Made by a program: the position numbers and the translations under genes. A model generated the notes under the pieces. That model was not told the DNA's origin, did not search any database, and worked only from the letters and a program-made list of their open reading frames with translations. A stretch of DNA of 64,000 nt from Roseburia sp. (GTDB lineage Bacteria; Bacillota; Clostridia; Lachnospirales; Lachnospiraceae), in assembly GCA_026168605.1 (NCBI GenBank), contig JAPFDX010000020.1:1-64000 (forward strand). Direction: 5' to 3'. Below are positions 26,017-34,780 of the stretch, piece by piece; within the stretch, counting starts at the first letter, position 1, and every line of letters starts with the position of its first letter.

Positions 26017-26937
26017 CTATTTCTTCTTCACCCAGTTTACATAATCCGCGATTCCGCTCTTAAGCTCCGTCTGCTTCTGATAGCCCGTCTTTTTCAGCAG
26101 GGAAATGTCCGCACGCCAGTTCTGCGGATCACCCACTTTTGTCTCTCCGCTAAAGGTCACGATCCCCGCGTCCTCACCGAGTTCTGCGGCATAGAGTTCC
26201 GCCAGCTCGCGAATGGACACTTCCTCCCCGTTTGCCACATTAAAGACTTCCTCCCCGCCGTCATAAGCGAGGATCAGCTCGATCGCGCGCATGATATCCG
26301 ACACATGGATAAAATCCCTGGTCTCATCTCCCGTTCCAAACAGCCGGATCTCCCCCGTATTCTGGTATTTCTGGTAAATATCCCACAGAAGCTGCTTGCG
26401 CAGCCCGCTGCCATACGCAGAAAAAATGCGGATCGCACGCGTCCTGTAACCATGCACACGGTTATAATAGCGGCACAGCTCCTCACACATCAGCTTGTGC
26501 ACGCCGTACGGGGAAATCGGCGCAAGCGCGTCCGTCTCGCGGACGGGAAGCTGTTTTGGATTGCCGTACACCGCCGCGCTTGAGAAAAAGATAAGCTTCG
26601 GTCTTTTCTCAAAAGATTTCAGCGCCAGCAGAAGCTGGTAGAGACTGTGCAGGTTTCCGTCGAGATCCGCCATCGGGTTGACGACCGACGCGCCGACATT
26701 GGCGCTTCCCGCACAGTGCAGGATGACGTCCGGCTGGCTTCCGGTAAAAATATTCGCAAGCTCCGCCGGATTCTGCGACATATTGCACTGATAATAGGTA
26801 AATACTCCCCCTGCGTGCTTCTCCCCACAGTAACTTTCTGCCAGATCGATGCCTGTGATCTCATATTCCTTTTCAAAATATTCTTTGGCGCTTCTTCCGA
26901 TAAATCCGTTTACGCCGGTTATCACCATTTTCTTCAT
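26017..26937 (-). CDS. NAD-dependent epimerase/dehydratase (extended SDR)
   Basis: An extended SDR acting on a nucleotide sugar. The NAD motif is VITGVNGFIGRSA (GxxGxxG), the catalytic residues are FFSSAAVYG (Ser) and SPYGVHK (Tyr and Lys). RIFSAYGSGLRKQLLWDI, DETRDFIHVSDIMRAIEL and VFNVANGEEVSI are typical of GalE/RmlB-like enzymes. At 306 residues it is full length. It could be a 4-epimerase or a 4-ketoreductase; the sequence does not decide this. AAGGAGCATTTGAG lies before the ATG. It lies within the Wzx/Wzy-type glycosyltransferase cluster and likely supplies a sugar for that polymer. Confidence 0.88.
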   Translation of the reverse strand: MKKMVITGVNGFIGRSAKEYFEKEYEITGIDLAESYCGEKHAGGVFTYYQCNMSQNPAELANIFTGSQPDVILHCAGSANVGASVVNPMADLDGNLHSLYQLLLALKSFEKRPKLIFFSSAAVYGNPKQLPVRETDALAPISPYGVHKLMCEELCRYYNRVHGYRTRAIRIFSAYGSGLRKQLLWDIYQKYQNTGEIRLFGTGDETRDFIHVSDIMRAIELILAYDGGEEVFNVANGEEVSIRELAELYAAELGEDAGIVTFSGETKVGDPQNWRADISLLKKTGYQKQTELKSGIADYVNWVKKK

Positions 26938-26949
26938 CTCAAATGCTCC

Positions 26950-28104
26950 TTACACCAGTACGCGTTCTAACGCCTTTGCATATTCCTTCGCTTCCCGGTA
27001 CATATTTGCAATTCCCGTCTCCGGGTTACCCACAAACACTTCCGTCATCCCCGGCTTTTGGGCTTCCTCTGCAAGCTCTTCCATCAGATCTGCAAGCTGC
27101 GCCGGATCATGCGGGTCAAACAGACGGCACTTCTCATTCTTCTGCTCTCTGTGCACCGGGATATCCGACAGCAACACCGTCTTATCCAGCACTTTCACAT
27201 CCTCGAGCACCGTTCCCCAGCCCTCGCAGAGAGAAGGCTGCACGATAAACTGCGCATTTTTCATAATGCAGAGCTGCTCCGTGCGGTCCACAAAGCCCAG
27301 CAGACGGATGGAATCCGCCACCCGGGGCGCTTCCATCACCGCCTTTAAGCGGTCAATATAGGCGGGATTCCGGTAATCCTCCAGATTTCCTGTAAACACA
27401 AAATCAACGTCCCCAAGCGCCTGCCGCTCCTTTAACAGCTCGATCGCTTTCACCGCCACGATGTGGTTCTTGTGCTGCCAGAACTGATTCGGTAGATAGA
27501 TATACCGCTTTTTCAACCCGAATTTTTCCCGCACCTTTTGTTCCAGCTCCGGTGTGATCGCGCGGATCTCCGGCTCAATATAGGAAACAAAGTGCACCAC
27601 CTCGATCCTGCACTGGTAATCCGGATAAAACCGTTCCAGATCGTGCTTTGCATCCAGACTGCTCAACACCATCGGGTTCTGGCTCATCACCATCTCCGTG
27701 TCTTTCTCCTGCTTCTTTGCAAGCTCGTCCTGCTTGAAAAATTCCGGCAGTGTCCGGTGCTGAAAATCCGGTATCCAGAAAATCCCCTTTTTCTTAAAAA
27801 AGCGTCCGATACGGTTTAATTCCAGCGCGTAGCAGTATTTCACGCCGCCCAGCCAGACCAGCCGCATCTCATAGAGCAGCAGCTTCCACTTACTGTCCCC
27901 CTCAAACACACGGATCTTCACACCGTCGGTGTTCCGGAAACAGTCAAAGATCTCCGCGTGCCCGGGATCGATCAGCACGACAATCTCAAATTTCTCTGTA
28001 ATCCTGGCGCTTTGCAGACAACTGAATATGATGTTTTTCAGATAATACAGACCGCCAATCCAGCCGCGGTTCCCCAAGCCGTTAAATAATATCTTTTTTT
28101 TCAT
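26950..28104 (-). CDS. Family 4 glycosyltransferase
   Basis: A GT-B fold transferase, 384 residues. The C-terminal donor domain has YIYLPNQFWQHKNHIVAVKA, VDFVFTGNLEDYRNP and the EX7E region QPSLCEGWGTVLEDV, followed by VLLSDIPVHREQ. The N-terminal domain begins ILFNGLGNRGWIGGLYYL, the acceptor-side glycine loop. It is preceded by a GAGAGAGAAAAG ribosome binding site and separated by 12 nt from the following SDR gene. The LPNQFWxHKNH motif occurs in several capsule GT4s. Specificity not deducible. Confidence 0.88.
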   Translation of the reverse strand: MKKKILFNGLGNRGWIGGLYYLKNIIFSCLQSARITEKFEIVVLIDPGHAEIFDCFRNTDGVKIRVFEGDSKWKLLLYEMRLVWLGGVKYCYALELNRIGRFFKKKGIFWIPDFQHRTLPEFFKQDELAKKQEKDTEMVMSQNPMVLSSLDAKHDLERFYPDYQCRIEVVHFVSYIEPEIRAITPELEQKVREKFGLKKRYIYLPNQFWQHKNHIVAVKAIELLKERQALGDVDFVFTGNLEDYRNPAYIDRLKAVMEAPRVADSIRLLGFVDRTEQLCIMKNAQFIVQPSLCEGWGTVLEDVKVLDKTVLLSDIPVHREQKNEKCRLFDPHDPAQLADLMEELAEEAQKPGMTEVFVGNPETGIANMYREAKEYAKALERVLV

Positions 28105-28116
28105 CTTTTCTCTCTC

Positions 28117-29214
28117 TTATTCACCTAACACATACCGGAGCGCTCCGATGCAGCCTTCTGCCACGTGCGCAAAGGAAAATGCCTGCGCGCGCTCATAGCT
28201 GCACGCGCCCATCTGCGCAAGCTTTCCCTCCGCAAACATCCGGTCGATCGTCTCCGCAAACGCCTCCGTATCCTCCGGGTCAACGATATATCCGTTTTCC
28301 CCATCTGCCAGCAGATCCTTTGCTCCATCGGCATACTTCGACGAGATCACCGGGAGGGACGCGCACATCGCCTCCAGGATCACAAGCCCGAAGCAGTCCT
28401 CCCGTGTCGGGAGGATAAACGCGTCCGACGCACAGTAAAGCTCACGCAGTGCCTCGCCCTCCACAAAGCCTTTGAACTCTATCCGCTCCGCGATCCCAAG
28501 CTTCTTTGCCTGCTGCTTAAGCGCCTGCTCCTCCTGCCCCTCTCCGACGATCACAAGGCGGATATCCTCCGCCGTCCGGGCAAGTGCCGGAAGCAGCAGA
28601 TCCAGACCCTTGCGCTGGATCAGGCTTCCCACATAGATCAACTGGCGCGCCTCATAGGAATCCTTTTTTGCCAGATATTTTTCGATATCAACGGTCAGAT
28701 AGGACAGAAAGCACTTCGACGGGTCTGCGCCATACGCCACCTGCGCCTCCCTTGACGCGGTGCTGCTCGCGACAAACGCCGCCGCTCGCTTTATGATGTA
28801 GCTTCTGGAAAGACGCTGCACCCTGCCGATCTGACGCTCGGAATGAAGCGTTCCATCCGTCCAGCTCACAAACGGGATCTTGTGTTTTCTGCACCAGTGC
28901 ACCGCGCGCAGGATCGTCGGATTGTACTCCATCGCAAATACCAGATCCGGCGCGATCCTTTCAAGCGCCTTCTCCACGCCGACCGGCAGGAAAATATAGC
29001 GGTCGTCAAACCGCTTGCGGATGATGACGGTGCGCGATTTCAAAAAGACCGTATGCTTAAGTCCCTCCATCTCAACACTCCACTTCCGGTTTTCCATCCC
29101 CGCCCCGGAAAAAATCACATGAAACTCATACTCCGGGAAATTTTTCTGCAGATAGACAAAAAAGTCCACCCGGTACGGCGACGGAATATTTGTAATAAAG
29201 ACTGCTTTCTTCAT
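28117..29214 (-). CDS. Family 4 glycosyltransferase
   Basis: A GT-B transferase of 365 residues. FITNIPSPYRVDFFVYL at the N-terminus, LIYVGSLIQRKGLDLLLPAL, RLVIVGEGQEEQAL and the EX7E site LPTREDCFGLVILEAM are clear, followed by ASLPVISSKYADG and GENGYIVDPEDTEAF. The EDCFG variant is common among capsule GT4s. AGGAGCAGACG precedes the ATG. It sits in a row of three GT4 genes, suggesting stepwise assembly of the repeat unit on the carrier made by the first initiating transferase (34781-36202). Confidence 0.9.
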   Translation of the reverse strand: MKKAVFITNIPSPYRVDFFVYLQKNFPEYEFHVIFSGAGMENRKWSVEMEGLKHTVFLKSRTVIIRKRFDDRYIFLPVGVEKALERIAPDLVFAMEYNPTILRAVHWCRKHKIPFVSWTDGTLHSERQIGRVQRLSRSYIIKRAAAFVASSTASREAQVAYGADPSKCFLSYLTVDIEKYLAKKDSYEARQLIYVGSLIQRKGLDLLLPALARTAEDIRLVIVGEGQEEQALKQQAKKLGIAERIEFKGFVEGEALRELYCASDAFILPTREDCFGLVILEAMCASLPVISSKYADGAKDLLADGENGYIVDPEDTEAFAETIDRMFAEGKLAQMGACSYERAQAFSFAHVAEGCIGALRYVLGE

Positions 29215-29237
29215 CGTCTGCTCCTGCCCTTCTGTAA

Positions 29238-30455
29238 CTACCCCTGCTTTTGCAAAATATCCTCGTAAATTTCGAGCAATTTCTTATAATTATCCTCTGG
29301 TCTCAAGCGCTTCTGGTAAAAATCCCTCGCGTTCTCCTTGAGCCGTTTAATATCCAGAGTCTCAAACTCCTCCACCTTCTTCGCCAGCTCCTCCGCCGAA
29401 TTGTACTGGAATTTTACTCCCGTGATCCCTTCCTTCACCATGCCCGCCATGTTGCCGACACTCCCGGCGATCACCGGAACGCCGTAGGAATACGCCTCCG
29501 CGATCGTCATTGCAAACGCCTCATAACACTGCGACGTCATGATCACCGCCTTGGCGTGGTAGAACCGTCTGGACATTTCCTCCTTCTGCAGATATCCCAG
29601 AAACCGGACATTTGTCAGGTGATGCTCCCTCACATACGCCTGCATCTCCTCCATCATCGGACCCGTGCCCGCGATATAGAGCTTTTTCTCCGGGAGCCGC
29701 TCAAACGCCCGGATTGCAATGTCGATGCCCTTTAACGCCTCGACGCGCCCCGCAAACAGAAAATACTCCTCGTCCTCCGGCTCCCTGCTCGGCGCAAGCC
29801 CCTCGGCAAACGTGAAATTCGGTTTGATATACACGCGGGAGGCGTCCACCACCCGCTTATGCTCCGGCACAGAAGGGTTGTTCAGCGAATCCAGAAGCTT
29901 GTTGCGGTTAAATTCCGTCAGACAGATAAAATTCACCTTTCGGTATGTTCCAAGCATCCGGTGAATCTTTAAGATCATCGCGCTCACGATCGTCTGTGCC
30001 GTGCTGCCGCGATAGCACTTGTGCCGCACCGCACAGCCCAGCCCGCCGGAAACGCACTCCTCGCAGATCACATTGTCGCGGAAAAAAGACCCTGCCGGAC
30101 AGAGCATCCGGAAATTGTGCAGCGTCTGTACAACCGGCACATGACACTGGAACGCCGCATAGAATACGGACGGACTGACCATCGTGAGCGTGTTGTGCAC
30201 GTGCACGATGTCAATTTTCTCTTCCCGGATGATACGCTTGACCTCCCGCACGGTCTTTCTCGAATAGACCGCCGTAAAGGGAAGCAGCAGCTTTCCAAAG
30301 ATCCCCTTTTCCCCCAGCTCCTTATTGGTTCTGTAATAGGTGTACACCGTATGCCCATGCTCCTCGAGCAGGCGTTTCTCGTTGCGGACAACGACGTCCT
30401 CGCCGCCCGGAATCTGGTAAAAATTATGCACTTGTAGAATTCGATACTGCCTCAT
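29238..30455 (-). CDS. Family 4 glycosyltransferase
   Basis: A GT-B transferase (405 residues). It opens RILQVHNFYQIPGGEDVVVR and has the metal-free acceptor-site pattern IDIVHVHNT. A Cys-rich insert follows (CPAGSFFRDNVICEECV), seen in a subgroup of capsule GT4s. The donor domain has FLFAGRVEALKGIDIAIRAF, MTSQCYEAFAMTIAEAYSYG (EX7E) and VPVIAGSVGNMAG. The start at 30455 (MRQYRILQV) has AGGAGACGT upstream and overlaps the preceding polymerase gene by 32 nt. A 15-residue upstream extension is unlikely. The Cys-rich segment might bind a metal or form a structural knuckle. Confidence 0.9.
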   Translation of the reverse strand: MRQYRILQVHNFYQIPGGEDVVVRNEKRLLEEHGHTVYTYYRTNKELGEKGIFGKLLLPFTAVYSRKTVREVKRIIREEKIDIVHVHNTLTMVSPSVFYAAFQCHVPVVQTLHNFRMLCPAGSFFRDNVICEECVSGGLGCAVRHKCYRGSTAQTIVSAMILKIHRMLGTYRKVNFICLTEFNRNKLLDSLNNPSVPEHKRVVDASRVYIKPNFTFAEGLAPSREPEDEEYFLFAGRVEALKGIDIAIRAFERLPEKKLYIAGTGPMMEEMQAYVREHHLTNVRFLGYLQKEEMSRRFYHAKAVIMTSQCYEAFAMTIAEAYSYGVPVIAGSVGNMAGMVKEGITGVKFQYNSAEELAKKVEEFETLDIKRLKENARDFYQKRLRPEDNYKKLLEIYEDILQKQG

Positions 30456-31611
30456 ACGTCTCCTCGTCTCTCTCCTGCTTTTTCCCGGACGGTTTTTCAA
30501 GAATACCCGGATACAGTAACACGGCTCCCAGCAGGATAAACGGATTCATAAATCCATTCATCACAAACTGCTCCAGCACACCGTAAAGCGCAAGCGTTCC
30601 GATCATCACCAGCTCCTTGAAATGCCCCTGCTTATAAAGACGGAACAGCGTCATGCACATCAACGCCAGGAAAAAGACCGCCACGATCCACCCACAGTAG
30701 AGGAGCACAAACATATAGGAATTGTCGATCAGACCATAGTAGCTTGCATAGAAAGATTCCTGCGTGCGCGGGTAGAGCGCAAGCCCCTGATCCCTGAAAT
30801 AACTGCTCATAATATAGATTCTGCCGGATACATAGTGGTTTAACAGCTTTAACACCGGATTGTCCGCATTGTAGATCACCATCGTGCAGAAACTGAAAAG
30901 CGCTCCCACCGGCACGGACAGCGCCAGTATAAACTTGGCTTTTTTGTTCTTCACACACTTTTCAAAGACGATCAGACCCCAGCAGAAAAAGAACACCGCG
31001 ATCCCCGTCCGGCAGAACGTCAGCTCGTAGAACAGAAACGCAACTGCGCTCGTCCCCAAAAACCACCATTTATTCAACCTCTCATAATTATAGTAGAGAA
31101 GAAGCATCATGGTCAAAAAGACGCACAAAAATGCGTAGTTCGGCTCACCCATGCCAAAGCTGTAAACCGGGATCTCCACATATGCCGTGTCCGGCGTCGT
31201 CTTATACCCGATGTCATACACGCCAAAAGTCGATCCGAGCACCAGCACAGAGACGCTGAACACACGGATATACAGCGCTATTTTTATCAGGATCTGGTAA
31301 CTGCAGTTCTTCATTCCGATGATCGTCAGAAACAGCAGCAGCCAGGTATTTGACTTTGTGATAATGGACAACGGAAGCGCCACACCGATCAAAATCGCCG
31401 CCCAGAGTACCTCACGCAGCGTGTATTTCGTCGTGACCAGCTTGATAGCAAGAAAGAACATCCCAAAGATAAAAAAGTATTTGTAAATGTCGTCGCCATG
31501 GTCATATGCAAATGCCTTCATCAATATATTCACTGCAAAATATCCATAATATGCGGCTGTTCCGATTCTGCTCCAGTCCGTTTCCTCATAGATTCTCTTT
31601 ATTCTGTCCAT
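30424..31611 (-). CDS. wzy: Wzy-like O-antigen/capsule polymerase or ligase
   Basis: A polytopic membrane protein (395 residues, about 11 TM helices) with a large loop between late helices (NPVLKLLNHYVSGRIYIMSS). Its VLxLLNxxxSGRxxxxxxxF pattern is characteristic of EpsK/Wzy-type polymerases in Gram-positive capsule loci. ELTFCRTGIAVF is the usual 'SRSxxL'-like region. Such proteins polymerise undecaprenyl-linked repeats outside the membrane. With Wzx (21745-23166) and the Wzz-like protein (33477-34766) it completes a Wzx/Wzy system. TTGGAGAAAACGA precedes the ATG. The family is highly divergent, so the name is by topology and context. Confidence 0.8.
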   Translation of the reverse strand: MDRIKRIYEETDWSRIGTAAYYGYFAVNILMKAFAYDHGDDIYKYFFIFGMFFLAIKLVTTKYTLREVLWAAILIGVALPLSIITKSNTWLLLFLTIIGMKNCSYQILIKIALYIRVFSVSVLVLGSTFGVYDIGYKTTPDTAYVEIPVYSFGMGEPNYAFLCVFLTMMLLLYYNYERLNKWWFLGTSAVAFLFYELTFCRTGIAVFFFCWGLIVFEKCVKNKKAKFILALSVPVGALFSFCTMVIYNADNPVLKLLNHYVSGRIYIMSSYFRDQGLALYPRTQESFYASYYGLIDNSYMFVLLYCGWIVAVFFLALMCMTLFRLYKQGHFKELVMIGTLALYGVLEQFVMNGFMNPFILLGAVLLYPGILEKPSGKKQERDEETYEAVSNSTSA

Positions 31612-31629
31612 TCGTTTTCTCCAAAAACA

Positions 31630-32415
31630 CTATTCCGGGATCCTGCGGTAAACCGCATAATCCTCCTGAACCACCGTCAACTTCTCATAACCGTATCCGC
31701 TCAGATCCTCCGGGATCCGGTGAAACGACGTGTTGAATACAATATATCTGCAATTCCTGTTTTTTGCAATCCCGGTGACAATCTCCAGATCCGGTTCCTC
31801 CCTGCTCATTTCCTCATAGACCGCCCTCTCGTCATCCTCGATATCCGTTATGAAGCCTCCGGCATTTCTGCCGTAGAGCAGTCCCACTGAGCAGGAGTAC
31901 TGTCTGACGTCACAGAGCAGCTCGTTCGGAACGATAATATTCTCTTTCCAGTCCATCAGGCTGCCCATCACAACATCCGAGATCTCGATCGCAGCCTGCG
32001 AGATCTCATACGCATTTTCTTTTTCCTGGTAAGTCTCTTTTGAGAATTCCCTCTCTCCGGTCACCGCGATGCAGACGCACGCCGCCACGACCACCGTGAC
32101 ACGCACCACATTCTTCTTCCACTTGAAAGTAAACTGTGTCAGCGCATAGGCTATCACAAAGGACACCGGAAGCATCCACAGAATACGCCAGTAGATACCG
32201 GACAAGAATCTGATCCCGATCGTCGCGTAGAACACCGGGTTGAAGAAAAAGAGGAGCACCAGCACAGACGGCCAGAACAGCCGCTTTCTGTCCCCCTTCC
32301 CCAGAAACGCACAGAAAACAAGCGCCGCGCAGAAGATGATCCAGTGCAAAATCCCGCTTCTTCCCCCTATAAAATTGACAAACTCATCCCAGACTGCATA
32401 ACAATAAGTAATCAT
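31630..32415 (-). CDS. Second subunit of a two-gene membrane module, copy B
   Basis: A 261-residue protein with several TM helices in residues 20-135 and a soluble C-terminal domain (about 140-261). It corresponds to the protein at 17184-17975: VLLFFFNPVFYATIGIRFL and WRILWMLPVSFVIAYALT align with FLNPVVIGLV and RVFWLFPFILGCAYV, and both end in an aromatic strand (DYAVYRRIPE versus YYIYRYEGVNN). The ATG at 32415 has TAGGAGATTC in front. It follows the DDDD-motif gene by 7 nt, as copy A does by 11 nt. The two proteins likely work together as one unit. No catalytic residues are evident in this half. Confidence 0.6.
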   Translation of the reverse strand: MITYCYAVWDEFVNFIGGRSGILHWIIFCAALVFCAFLGKGDRKRLFWPSVLVLLFFFNPVFYATIGIRFLSGIYWRILWMLPVSFVIAYALTQFTFKWKKNVVRVTVVVAACVCIAVTGEREFSKETYQEKENAYEISQAAIEISDVVMGSLMDWKENIIVPNELLCDVRQYSCSVGLLYGRNAGGFITDIEDDERAVYEEMSREEPDLEIVTGIAKNRNCRYIVFNTSFHRIPEDLSGYGYEKLTVVQEDYAVYRRIPE

Positions 32416-32422
32416 GAATCTC

Positions 32423-33487
32423 CTATCTTATCAGATAATATAACAAAAACGCAGCGTTTGGCACTGCTGCCATAAGGATCGTCACCGTCTTTTTCCTGTC
32501 GCGGTAGACAACAAAATCTACGATCCCATACAAAAGTAAAATGACCGGCACCGTAATGATCCCGATTCCCGACAGCAGACACGCCCCGGTTGCAGCCACG
32601 TACAAAAAGCCCAGCCAGACCTTGTGATACTCCCTGTGCATCAGGCGGTACATCAGATAGAAAAACAGCGGTATCATAAAGCTCGCGCAGACCGCCTTGC
32701 CCTGCCAGATGCGCAGAAGAAGCATCGACGCCAGCGTGTGCGTGGAGGTGTACCCCCACAGGTGGACGACGGACAGAAAGACCAGAAACAGAAAGGTCTT
32801 TTCCCAGTCGCCCCGCATCAGCACATGACCGATCAGAAGATAGACCGCATAGCAGAGTAAGATCAGAAAAAACGGCGCGTAGGTATGGGAGAGCACCGCC
32901 GGAGGAATGTCGCTGATCCTCGCGCACATCGCCATGTACATCGCCCACGGGGACGTGAGATCCTTTTTGACCTCCCCCTGGTTCCAGTACATCAGCTCCC
33001 CGGCAATCGGGTCGTCAATGTACATCGTATCGTGTACCACTGCCGACACCTCCTCCGCTATAAAGCGCGCGTCATCGTCATCGCCGTGCTCATAGCGCGC
33101 CGGTATATATGCCTGGATCAGGATCATGACCGCTGCAAGCACGCCAAACACGATACTCCATGTCTGCCATTTCTTCTTTTCCGCCCGTCTCCCAAACAGT
33201 TTCCCGCTCTTTAAACGGCGCAGCAAAAGAAAAAACGAACACACGGAAAGTGCACTCAGCGCCGTCTGCCACAGAATCATTGCCAGTGTCAGCGTCGCCT
33301 TAAGCGCCACCAGCGGCACCAGAATGACCTGCGCCACAGCCAGCATGGTTGCAAAACCCATCACCCACGCATGAACCAGCCGGCTCCATCCATCTTTCAG
33401 TTTTAACAGCTCCACCCACAGATACCCGATCCACATGGGCAAAAGGACAAATAAAACTGTTGTATACAGGATGTCTCTACAATTCAT
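32423..33487 (-). CDS. DUF6077-like membrane protein with DDDD motif, copy B
   Basis: A 354-residue membrane protein, paralogue of copy A at 17987-19039. It starts MNCRDILYTTVLFVLLP, aligning with VDIAKIILFLAIMALLP. The acidic cluster HGDDDDARF is at about residues 136-139, and RIWQGKAVCASFMIPL is near 255. TM helices total 8-9. In the paralogue the same motifs are at equivalent positions, so these residues are probably functional. It overlaps the Wzz-like gene's end by 11 nt. A metal-dependent extracytoplasmic transferase role is suggested by the acidic loop followed by an aromatic loop (as in GT-C enzymes), but this is inference. Confidence 0.65.
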   Translation of the reverse strand: MNCRDILYTTVLFVLLPMWIGYLWVELLKLKDGWSRLVHAWVMGFATMLAVAQVILVPLVALKATLTLAMILWQTALSALSVCSFFLLLRRLKSGKLFGRRAEKKKWQTWSIVFGVLAAVMILIQAYIPARYEHGDDDDARFIAEEVSAVVHDTMYIDDPIAGELMYWNQGEVKKDLTSPWAMYMAMCARISDIPPAVLSHTYAPFFLILLCYAVYLLIGHVLMRGDWEKTFLFLVFLSVVHLWGYTSTHTLASMLLLRIWQGKAVCASFMIPLFFYLMYRLMHREYHKVWLGFLYVAATGACLLSGIGIITVPVILLLYGIVDFVVYRDRKKTVTILMAAVPNAAFLLYYLIR

Positions 33488-34766
33488 ATACTAAAACCCC
33501 GTCAATTTGGATATGGTTTACATCCGCCGTATTCTTCGCACGGTACAGCGTCTCATTTTTTACACTCTTTCTGCCGCATACGACAAACGTTTTGTTGCAG
33601 AGCTTTGCGGCAGCGTATGCCTCAGGACTCTTCACCGCATCCGGTGCATTCATGACGATACACTCATATCTCTCGCCCATCTCCTCGATGAACTCCTGGA
33701 ATTTTTTATTTCCCACAATATCCATTCCCTCTTCTTCCGCCAGGTTTCTGCATACCGCATCCAGATATTCATTCATCGGCGCCGGCTGCACGCTCTCCTT
33801 TTCCCCGAGCACATATGCGCTGATGGAGTTTGTCGTCTCGCTGCCGCTGTTCTCGCTCAGATCCACATAGAGTGTCTTTTTCTGCTCATTTGCGTAGCTC
33901 ATCGCAAGCTTTAACGCAACGTCTTTTTTCTGGCACTGCAGGGTAATGCAGCTTATTTTATTGCAGGAAACCTCGTCATCCTTCAGATAAAGCGCTACCT
34001 TCTTAAAGGCGTTTTCATTGTCCTCGCCCGCTTTCAACACATCGATGATATTGGTGTCCAGAAACTCCCTGACTTCCTCTGCATTTTTCGGCTTCTTGTA
34101 GAGGAGCATCCAGAAGGTATAGAACACGACCTCCACAATGATTCCAAGCAGCACGCCTGCCGTAACCGCCTTCATCACACCTTTTCTAAAATCATCCTCC
34201 GTGATCGTGTAGGTCTTAAGCTTTACAACCTCGCTCGTCACATACGGCTTATCCAGAATACTTACTCCCGAGATTCCGATGACTTCCTCACAGGTCTGAA
34301 TGGTCGCCTCGAGAATACCCATGGTAAATTCTGCGGCGATCGTCTCATCGACAAGCGCAGCGTCTCCAACGGACGCCGGGAATGTCACATAAAAACTTGC
34401 AACGCCGGACGCCTCGCCCTGCTGTACGTCAAACAACTGTGTGTACTCATCCATGGTGATATCGTAACCCGTATTCTTACAGAACCGCTCGTAAGTACGG
34501 CTGCTCTTTGCAATCTTCATCACGTTTCCCACACGCTCCACCACGCTCGCCTCACTGTAATCGCTGACAAACAGCGACGCCACGATCTGCTGCTTGTTCT
34601 CATACATCTCGTTTTCCACATACTGGCGCGTCGACAGATACTTGTAACCGCCAAGGGCTGCCGCGCACACGACCGCCATGATCACCGCCAGCCACCACAT
34701 ACGCAGATTATAGCGCAAAATCTCCACAAAACTGTATTCCTTATCCACCTTATACTCTCTGCTCAT
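33477..34766 (-). CDS. Wzz/CapA-like chain-length protein with degenerate tyrosine-kinase domain
   Basis: The N-terminal half is a Wzz-type copolymerase: cytoplasmic start, TM1 near residues 24-43, a periplasmic-type helical region, and TM2 near 200-225. The C-terminal half (about 255-429) has the layout of a bacterial tyrosine kinase/CapB domain but with lost motifs. Where Walker A should be the protein reads CITLQCQKKDVALKLAM; the A' strand is TLYVDLSENSG instead of LLIDADLR, and Walker B is YECIVMNAPDAVKS instead of IIIDTPP. There is no C-terminal tyrosine cluster: the protein ends VDGVLVYEL. It should regulate polymer length. The dead kinase fold may be an assembly or signalling scaffold (inference). 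It overlaps the DDDD-motif gene. Confidence 0.8.
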   Translation of the reverse strand: MSREYKVDKEYSFVEILRYNLRMWWLAVIMAVVCAAALGGYKYLSTRQYVENEMYENKQQIVASLFVSDYSEASVVERVGNVMKIAKSSRTYERFCKNTGYDITMDEYTQLFDVQQGEASGVASFYVTFPASVGDAALVDETIAAEFTMGILEATIQTCEEVIGISGVSILDKPYVTSEVVKLKTYTITEDDFRKGVMKAVTAGVLLGIIVEVVFYTFWMLLYKKPKNAEEVREFLDTNIIDVLKAGEDNENAFKKVALYLKDDEVSCNKISCITLQCQKKDVALKLAMSYANEQKKTLYVDLSENSGSETTNSISAYVLGEKESVQPAPMNEYLDAVCRNLAEEEGMDIVGNKKFQEFIEEMGERYECIVMNAPDAVKSPEAYAAAKLCNKTFVVCGRKSVKNETLYRAKNTADVNHIQIDGVLVYEL

Positions 34767-34780
34767 ATTGATCTCCTTCC

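Noticed and set aside
32412-32948. Minus-strand 178-codon frame within the DDDD-motif gene
   Set aside because: It is an alternative frame of 32423-33487; the larger frame aligns with its paralogue over its full length.
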